NCBI GenBank assembly: GCA_943359415.1
Contig: CALRHQ010000036.1
Span: forward strand, 1 to 9,395
Length of the DNA: 9,395 bases
Source of the DNA: Candidatus Peribacteria bacterium
GTDB taxonomy: Bacteria > Patescibacteriota > Gracilibacteria > UBA1369 > LOWO2-01-FULL-3
Direction of reading: 5' to 3'
The translations under genes were made by a program, and so were the position numbers. Positions 5,299-9,395 of the stretch are shown here, piece after piece. Position 1 is the stretch's first letter, and each line of letters begins with the position of its first letter. The notes under the pieces were generated by a model. The model made no database searches, was not told the DNA's origin, and saw only the letters and a program-made list of their open reading frames with translations.

Positions 5299-7305
5299 AT
5301 GCCAACTGAAGTGGATTTGCCTGTTGAATTAAGTGATGCAGAGGTTCCAAGTACTGCAGTACCTGAAGAACGAGTCGGAGCTGATGTGGCTTCGGATGAT
5401 GCTGTTCCTGTTTTAGCTCCACATGAGGATAGGCCTTTGGCTTTGACTGCTCTTGCTGTAGACCAAGATGAATTGACCCCTGAACAAAGAGCCCTTATTG
5501 TTATGAGAAATTTTCAAATTGATGAAGAGGCTTTTTTTGCTGAAAATGTTCAAGAATTGGATGAAATCATGAAATTGTCTCCTTCCAGAGCCTTTAAAGC
5601 TTTGGATAAATTATTTGAGAAACATTTTTCGGTTAAGCTTACAGCTTATATTACCGATACGTTATTAGTTCAAGTTCCGGAAGGTCATCCTGATTTTACT
5701 TCTGAGAGAGCGGCAAAATTTGATCATTCAGTGATGAAGGGGATTAAACCTCAATCTGAGGAATATACAACTTGGTTTCAACTTTGGTCTGCTGTATGTA
5801 ATTTTAAAAATAGAGTTATTGCTAAATATACTGAATCTGAAGCTGGGATGGAAAATATGCATCCTGCCGCAAGAATGGAATATGTGCATTTTGGCAAAAT
5901 TGCCGAGGCTAGTAATGATCTTTATCTTGCCTGGCATCATGATTCTGCGAAAATATTCACTCCCGAGGCAAGAAGGGCTAGAGGTTTTACAAATGAGTTA
6001 GCTACAGTAGGAATTTCTGAGGCTGGCAAGTTTGTTGAATCACCTTGGAATGAGGCTTTTTCAAAAGAAGTTGCCAAAATTGTAGGTGCTTATCGCAATA
6101 CAGCAAGAGATCTTGAATCTCTTATCACTGAAGATACAACTGACGAAGATAGAAAGCTTATTGAATCAAAAGCTAAATATTATGAAGCGGTTGCCGCGGC
6201 ATATGAGGCATCTACTTTGGATGCTTTCAAGAAAGCGGATACTTTGCTTCCCGGACAAAATCTTGGTAGGACGGATATGCCTGTGCATATCCATACTATT
6301 GAATATGGTTATGGGAAAGATCCGATTCAAAGAGCTCCTGAGTCTCACTTGAGGTATCCTGACGATGATGGTGCTGGAATTAATCAAATGGCTTTGGACA
6401 CCAGGACTGATATGATTAGGGAATTGGAAAAATTGTTGGTGGATGGTGATTATACTGAGGGTACAGTAAATTCAGTCGGTTTGGTAAAAATTACCACTTA
6501 TTTGGCTACACACTTTTTGGGTTCAGGTTTTGGTTTGGACTTTCTTGCGGCAGGCCAATTATTGCCAAATGAAGAAGAATGCCGTTTGAATGGAGGTGTG
6601 AGTGTTACTGTAAATAAAGAAGGAATGACCAAGCGTATTATGCAATATCATGAAGCAATGGAGGCGGTTTTTGGTGTTGAAATTGCTGAGAGATATATGC
6701 CTCGAGGAAAAGTTGATTTGGATAAAATGTCAGGTTTTATGATCGCTTCTCATGAATTTGGTCATAATGTCGGTTTGACTGCTGATACATTGGTGCGTCT
6801 TGGTAAAAGTTTTGTAAGTGAATTTATTGAAGAATGGAAAGCTACTACAGGAGGAATGGTGCTTGCGGAATGGCGTACTTTTAATAGTAAAGAACAGGCA
6901 AATTCAGTGACTATGGATGGTCTTCGTGAAAGTGTGGTTCAACATATTGGTGGAGCAGGTAGATATGCAATCGGACGGGCTTCTTCCAGTGCTAAGCCAT
7001 ATTTTAGGAAGAGTATCATGTTGATGAATGCTGCTGAAGTTGAAGGTTTGGTCGTGAAAGGGGAGAATGGTTGGGATTTTGATCTTACGGATGAAAAGAT
7101 TAAGGCTTTCTATAAAAGGTTGGATGCTCAGTATCTTCAGGTATTGGATATTTATGATCATGGTACTAAAGCGGATTTAGACGCTTTCTTGAAAGAAAAT
7201 TTGAAGCCGTCTGAATTTATTCAACATGTTGTTGATAGTGTTGATAACGCTTATCCGGATAAGACAAAAGGTGCACCAACATTGGAGGAAATTTGTGCTT
7301 TATAG
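5299..7305 (+). CDS. Large cytosolic zinc metallopeptidase, M49 (DPP III)-like
   Basis: The 668-residue protein carries HEFGH at 485-489 (context IASHEFGHNVG): two zinc-binding histidines and the catalytic Glu486. A second motif, FIEEWKATTGG (509-519), supplies a likely third ligand, Glu511 or Glu512, 22-23 residues after the second histidine. This is the gluzincin arrangement. The EE-x-K-A motif resembles EECRA/EEAKA of dipeptidyl peptidase III (family M49), where some bacterial members have a five-residue zinc motif instead of HExxGH. Family M3 also uses HEFGH and similar lengths, so it remains an alternative. There is no signal peptide, so it should act in the cytosol, probably on peptides. 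Residues 1-60 are acidic, proline-containing and probably disordered. The middle is mainly helical and highly charged. A consensus promoter directly upstream makes it its own transcription unit. Metallopeptidase is well supported; the exact family is not. Confidence 0.75.
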   Translation: MPTEVDLPVELSDAEVPSTAVPEERVGADVASDDAVPVLAPHEDRPLALTALAVDQDELTPEQRALIVMRNFQIDEEAFFAENVQELDEIMKLSPSRAFKALDKLFEKHFSVKLTAYITDTLLVQVPEGHPDFTSERAAKFDHSVMKGIKPQSEEYTTWFQLWSAVCNFKNRVIAKYTESEAGMENMHPAARMEYVHFGKIAEASNDLYLAWHHDSAKIFTPEARRARGFTNELATVGISEAGKFVESPWNEAFSKEVAKIVGAYRNTARDLESLITEDTTDEDRKLIESKAKYYEAVAAAYEASTLDAFKKADTLLPGQNLGRTDMPVHIHTIEYGYGKDPIQRAPESHLRYPDDDGAGINQMALDTRTDMIRELEKLLVDGDYTEGTVNSVGLVKITTYLATHFLGSGFGLDFLAAGQLLPNEEECRLNGGVSVTVNKEGMTKRIMQYHEAMEAVFGVEIAERYMPRGKVDLDKMSGFMIASHEFGHNVGLTADTLVRLGKSFVSEFIEEWKATTGGMVLAEWRTFNSKEQANSVTMDGLRESVVQHIGGAGRYAIGRASSSAKPYFRKSIMLMNAAEVEGLVVKGENGWDFDLTDEKIKAFYKRLDAQYLQVLDIYDHGTKADLDAFLKENLKPSEFIQHVVDSVDNAYPDKTKGAPTLEEICAL

Positions 7306-7345
7306 GTGGTTCATGGTGAATTTTGGACTATGTTTCGTATTTTTG

Positions 7346-7374
7346 TTGCATTATATGGCAATTTCTGTTACTAT
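7346..7374 (+). promoter_or_regulatory. Promoter of the abiE operon, extended -10
   Basis: The -35 TTGCAT (7346-7351), a 17-nt spacer and -10 TACTAT (7369-7374) preceded by TGT predict a start near 7381. The leader of about 35 nt is the longest of the promoters in this window and contains an inverted repeat. Confidence 0.55.
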
Positions 7375-7386
7375 ATTTCCGTAAAG

Positions 7387-7400
7387 GGACATAATTGTCC
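7387..7400. promoter_or_regulatory. Candidate AbiEi operator (inverted repeat)
   Basis: GGACA (7387-7391) and TGTCC (7396-7400) are perfect arms around TAAT. They lie about 7 to 20 bases after the predicted transcription start and 16 bases before abiEi. AbiEi antitoxins of studied systems repress their own operon by binding inverted repeats in the promoter region. This site is placed for that role, but binding is inferred. Confidence 0.5.
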
Positions 7401-7415
7401 TGTTAAAGAAATAAT

Positions 7416-8039
7416 ATGCAATTTATAGACTTTCAAAATCAATTTTCTGTTTATTCTATATTTTCACTGCAAGATGTGAGAAAAGTTTTTAGTGATTTTT
7501 CTTATAGGCAATTAGATCGTTGGGAAAAGAAGGGATATTTGAAGAAGATGAAGCGAGGTTTTTATTGTTTCGGGACTCAAGATGTTGATCAGAATTTTCT
7601 TTTTTATGCAGCAAATAAGATTTATTCACCTTCTTATGTATCTTTAGAAATGGCTTTGAAACATTATGGATTTATTCCTGAAGAGATTTTTCAGATAACT
7701 TCTGTTGGTACAAAGAAGACGACAAATTTTCAAATATCTGTCGGTAATTTTAGTTATAGAAAAATAAAGCCTAGCCTTTACTTCGGCTATAGATTAGTCG
7801 AGTTTGGTCAACAAAAGATACTTTTAGCTGAACCTGAAAAGGCTATTTTGGATTATTTGTACATTAATACAAAGCTCAATACTACTGCTGACTTTGAAGG
7901 AATGCGTATCAATGTTGATGAATTTAGGTCACAAATCAATCTTGATAAATTTCAGCAATATTTAAAGATTTTTGGAAGTAAAGCTTTGTCTAAGCGCGCA
8001 AATACATTTTTAACAACTATGCAAAATGATAACACTTGA
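7416..8039 (+). CDS. abiEi: AbiEi-type antitoxin / transcriptional repressor
   Basis: The 207-residue protein has the AbiEi layout. An N-terminal winged helix-turn-helix spans about 14-52 (FSLQDVRKVF, YRQLDRWEKKGYLKKMKRGF), the wing being the basic KKMKRGFYCF. The C-terminal antitoxin domain starts at SPSYVSLEMALKHYGFIPE (71-89) and contains LAEPEKAILDYLY (137-149), typical of the family. In type IV toxin-antitoxin systems this protein counteracts the AbiEii nucleotidyltransferase without forming a stable complex and represses the operon. It overlaps abiEii by 14 nt, so translation is probably coupled. It ends with TGA, the only TGA stop in the window. The ATG follows a leader with no Shine-Dalgarno. 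The assignment rests on both its own pattern and the downstream partner. Confidence 0.88.
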   Translation: MQFIDFQNQFSVYSIFSLQDVRKVFSDFSYRQLDRWEKKGYLKKMKRGFYCFGTQDVDQNFLFYAANKIYSPSYVSLEMALKHYGFIPEEIFQITSVGTKKTTNFQISVGNFSYRKIKPSLYFGYRLVEFGQQKILLAEPEKAILDYLYINTKLNTTADFEGMRINVDEFRSQINLDKFQQYLKIFGSKALSKRANTFLTTMQNDNT

Positions 8040-8802
8040 TCAAATCTTGGCCGCGTATCCTGAGAATCTAAGAGCTTTTAGGGAGAGTATTTTGAAGGAA
8101 TACTTGCAATACAAGATTTTGAACAGCATCTTTAATAGTGAACATGCCAATAAGCTGGCTTTTCTTGGCGGTACGGCTCTTCGCATAGTTTATGGTAGTA
8201 CTCGTTTTTCTGAGGACTTGGATTTCGATAATTTTGCGCTTACGGAAATGGAATTTATTGATTTGAGCAAGATTATCCAAAAAGACCTTAGCTTAGAAGG
8301 TCTTGAAGTAGAGGTAAATACTGTGACTCGGAATGCTTCTAGGATTAAAATCCGTATTCCGAAATTGCTTTTTGATTCCGGTCTTTCAGCTAGTATAGAG
8401 CATAAGATTCTCATTCAGGTTGATACGGTTCCTCAAAATTTTGAGTATGTTCCTGAGAAACCATTGTTGAATAAGTTCGATATTTTTACCCAGATTAATG
8501 CTGTTCCAAAGGATTTGCTGCTTGCTCAAAAGATTTTTGCGTCAGTAAATCGTAAGCGAATCATGGGGCGAGATTTCTTTGATATAGTGTTTTTGCATGG
8601 TCTTGGTGCACGGCCGAACTTCGCTTATTTGAAGAAAAATATCAACATTGATAATGAGAAGGATTTAAAAAAGTATTTGCTGGAAAAGACGGCTTCGTTG
8701 AATTTTGAAGACTTGGCGCGTGATGTAGAGCCCTTGCTTTTTGACCCGAGGGATAAGAAAAAGGTGCTGCTGTTTATGGAGTTTGTGGAACAGTGGTTGT
8801 AA
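8026..8802 (+). CDS. abiEii: AbiEii-type nucleotidyltransferase toxin
   Basis: The 258-residue protein belongs to the AbiEii/AbiGii nucleotidyltransferase family. Visible motifs are FLGGTALR (46-53), then GSTRFSEDLDFD (57-68), where Gly57-Ser58 and Asp64/Asp66 form the polymerase-beta-like active site. IQVDTVPQ (130-137) offers a third carboxylate, Asp133. LLAQKIFASVNRKRIMGRDFFD (165-186) is the family's conserved lysine/RDxxD region. All key residues are present, so it should be active. Studied members are bacteriostatic and some transfer nucleotides to the acceptor end of tRNA; the target here is unknown. It serves in phage abortive infection or in stabilising mobile DNA. The start ATG lies inside the end of abiEi. 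Its closeness to tRNA-Asn and repeat debris fits a laterally acquired module. Confidence 0.93.
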   Translation: MITLDQILAAYPENLRAFRESILKEYLQYKILNSIFNSEHANKLAFLGGTALRIVYGSTRFSEDLDFDNFALTEMEFIDLSKIIQKDLSLEGLEVEVNTVTRNASRIKIRIPKLLFDSGLSASIEHKILIQVDTVPQNFEYVPEKPLLNKFDIFTQINAVPKDLLLAQKIFASVNRKRIMGRDFFDIVFLHGLGARPNFAYLKKNINIDNEKDLKKYLLEKTASLNFEDLARDVEPLLFDPRDKKKVLLFMEFVEQWL

Positions 8803-8818
8803 TCTTTAATAATTTCGA

Positions 8819-8841
8819 AAATGGCTCCCATGGTTGGATTC
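8819..8841. repeat. Imperfect copy of the tRNA-Asn 3' end (att-like)
   Basis: These 23 bases match 9003-9025, the 3' end of the intact tRNA-Asn plus three flanking bases, at 21 positions and in the same orientation. The match includes the CCA end (8822-8824). The two differences are at 8831 and 8835. The two copies are 184 bases apart. Duplicated tRNA 3' ends are the usual footprint of integrases that target tRNA genes, but no integrase gene is in the window. Confidence 0.6.
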
Positions 8842-8958
8842 ACCCCTTCGGGGCATGAACTTCGAATTATGGAGGTCGGATTTACACCTCCGCTTCGCTG
8901 CGGGGCATAAATTGATGTCGGATTCACCCTCCGGGTGTAAACTTCGAATCCTCGTCGA
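8833..8958. repeat. Three tandem T-arm-like palindromic units, 42-nt period
   Basis: Units begin at 8833, 8875 and 8917, exactly 42 nt apart. Each opens with GTYGGATTY, the sequence of the tRNA-Asn T-arm seen from this strand (GTCGGATTC at 9017-9025). Each continues into a short GC hairpin (CCCC-TTC-GGGG in unit 1, CCGC/GCGG in unit 2, ACCC/GGGT in unit 3) and then a motif like CATGAA or TGTAAA. Units 1 and 3 share ACTTCGAAT. The middles are diverged while the length is kept. They resemble REP-type palindromes or tRNA-derived debris, not CRISPR, because no constant repeat or spacer pattern exists. Confidence 0.6.
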
Positions 8959-8965
8959 GCAATGT

Positions 8966-9002
8966 TTAAAAACCGCTGAATGCTCTGCATTCATCGTTTT
9001 TT
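8966..9002. terminator. Bidirectional terminator between abiEii and tRNA-Asn
   Basis: The core stem TGAATGC (8977-8983) pairs with GCATTCA (8987-8993) around TCT. It extends outward with CG/CG and A-T pairs. Six T (8997-9002) follow in the plus direction and a run of T in the minus direction. It can end both the abiE operon and the tRNA transcript. Confidence 0.75.
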
Positions 9003-9005
9003 AAA

Positions 9006-9080
9006 TGGCTCCCAGGGTCGGATTCGAACCGACGACCAACTCGTTAACAGCGAGCTGCGCTACCGCTGCGCCACCCGGGA
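9006..9080 (-). tRNA. tRNA-Asn (anticodon GUU)
   Basis: The 75-nt minus-strand gene folds into a full cloverleaf. The acceptor TCCCGGG pairs with CCTGGGA with one G-U. The D-stem is GCGC/GCGC with a 7-nt loop (AGCGGTA). The anticodon stem GCTCG/CGAGT carries loop CTGTTAA, giving anticodon GTT. The variable loop has five bases, and the T-arm is GTCGG-TTCGAAT-CCGAC. Discriminator G and CCA are encoded. The promoter lies about 36 nt upstream and a terminator follows after 3 nt, so it is transcribed alone. Confidence 0.97.
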
Positions 9081-9115
9081 ACGGTATGTTCAGCAAAAAA
9101 GTACCGAACAGGCCT

Positions 9116-9144
9116 AATATACGCAAGTACGCTTGGATTTTCAA
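9116..9144 (-). promoter_or_regulatory. Promoter of tRNA-Asn
   Basis: On the minus strand -35 TTGAAA (9144-9139), a 17-nt spacer and -10 TATATT (9121-9116) each match the consensus at five of six positions. The start near 9109 leaves a 5' leader of about 29 nt with CGGTA/TACCG arms (9082-9086, 9102-9106), to be removed by RNase P. Confidence 0.75.
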
Positions 9145-9152
9145 CATAATTT

Positions 9153-9395
9153 TTATGTTTGGACAAGATTCTTGATGAATTCGCTTGTGAATGTGCTCCA
9201 AGAATATTTTTCTGCTTCTTTTCGACAATTTTTCCTGTCTATTTTTAGGCATTTTATTGCGTTTTCTTTCAAATTCTTTCCGATGTATCCGGTTTTCCCG
9301 TTTTCAATAATATCTTTTGGGCCTTGTACATTGTATGCTGCGACAGGTAGTCCGCATGCAAGTGCCTCCAATATGACCAATCCAAAGGTGTCTGT
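9153..9395 (-). CDS. Glycosyltransferase, GT4-type C-terminus (partial)
   Basis: Only the last 80 residues are in the window; the gene runs off the right edge, where its frame is still open. The piece begins TDTFGLVILEALACGLPVAA, the nucleotide-sugar-binding E/D-x7-E motif region of GT-B glycosyltransferases (Asp2 and Glu10 here). It continues with YNVQGPKDIIENGKTGYIG and ends in a charged helix with EKYSWSTFTSEFIKNL, typical of the family's C-terminus, which crosses back to the N-domain. The GPKDII segment and the final SW motif recall a widespread bacterial GT4 subgroup with AAYPVPGPIDVI-like motifs. It probably adds a sugar to a lipid or surface polysaccharide at the cytoplasmic membrane. 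Donor and acceptor cannot be told. It ends nine bases before the tRNA-Asn -35 box, on the same strand. Confidence 0.9.
   Translation of the reverse strand, partial: TDTFGLVILEALACGLPVAAYNVQGPKDIIENGKTGYIGKNLKENAIKCLKIDRKNCRKEAEKYSWSTFTSEFIKNLVQT

Noticed and set aside
7416..8802. UGA recoded as glycine (Gracilibacteria/SR1 code)
   Set aside because: No in-frame TGA occurs inside any long gene, and glycine is encoded by GGN. The only TGA at a gene end (8037-8039) sits exactly where AbiEi should stop and abiEii begins.
8833..8958. CRISPR array
   Set aside because: The units are contiguous, diverged in the middle, and have no constant repeat with variable spacers; no cas genes are present.
8625..8994. 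Minus-strand open frames with repeated GVNPTSI-like peptides
   Set aside because: The periodic peptide is a by-product of translating the 42-nt palindromic units and the antisense of abiEii. No start or promoter supports a gene.
9001..9252. Minus-strand open frame of 83 codons across the tRNA
   Set aside because: It runs through tRNA-Asn, its promoter and the end of the glycosyltransferase in a different frame; it is a chance frame.

Overview
The window looks like a chromosomal piece from a low-GC, Gram-negative-like bacterium, most probably a Candidate Phyla Radiation (Patescibacteria) member. A Peregrinibacteria-like origin is my guess. The grounds are S-layer homology (SLH) proteins with paired cysteines, several orphan genes, no convincing Shine-Dalgarno sites, and short leaders. 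Stop codons are TAA or TAG, with one TGA (abiEi). There are no in-frame TGA codons inside the long genes, so the standard bacterial code applies rather than the UGA=Gly code of Gracilibacteria/SR1. The lineage is inference; no rRNA or ribosomal protein marker is present.

Left part (1-3410): a 5'-truncated secreted SLH protein ends at a strong intrinsic terminator. Next comes a GC-richer stretch that looks like the decayed 3' end of a minus-strand gene, and a clear promoter overlaps it. That promoter drives a second, divergent SLH-like secreted protein and, 20 nt further on, a complete MsbA-type ABC exporter.

Middle part (3380-7305): a previously easy-to-miss 24-residue lysine-rich protein (MGKGD start) lies on the minus strand with its own promoter and terminator. 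Two orphan genes then diverge from a compact promoter region carrying TTGAC/GTCAA half-sites. A probable lipoprotein follows, then a 668-residue cytosolic zinc metallopeptidase with HEFGH and EEWKA motifs, which has its own extended -10 promoter.

Right part (7306-9395): an AbiE type IV toxin-antitoxin pair (AbiEi antitoxin, AbiEii nucleotidyltransferase) with a 14-nt overlap, a promoter, and an inverted repeat where an autoregulatory operator would sit. Beyond it are three T-arm-like repeat units with a 42-nt period, plus an imperfect 23-bp copy of the 3' end of tRNA-Asn. The intact tRNA-Asn(GUU) is on the minus strand with promoter and terminator, and the window ends in the C-terminus of a GT4-type glycosyltransferase.

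Taken together this is a cell-envelope and export region beside a defence or stability module placed next to a tRNA gene that shows signs of repeated 3'-end duplication. The most unusual items are the tRNA-derived repeat cluster, the frameshifted minus-strand remnant, the micro-gene, the orphan divergent pair and the metallopeptidase.
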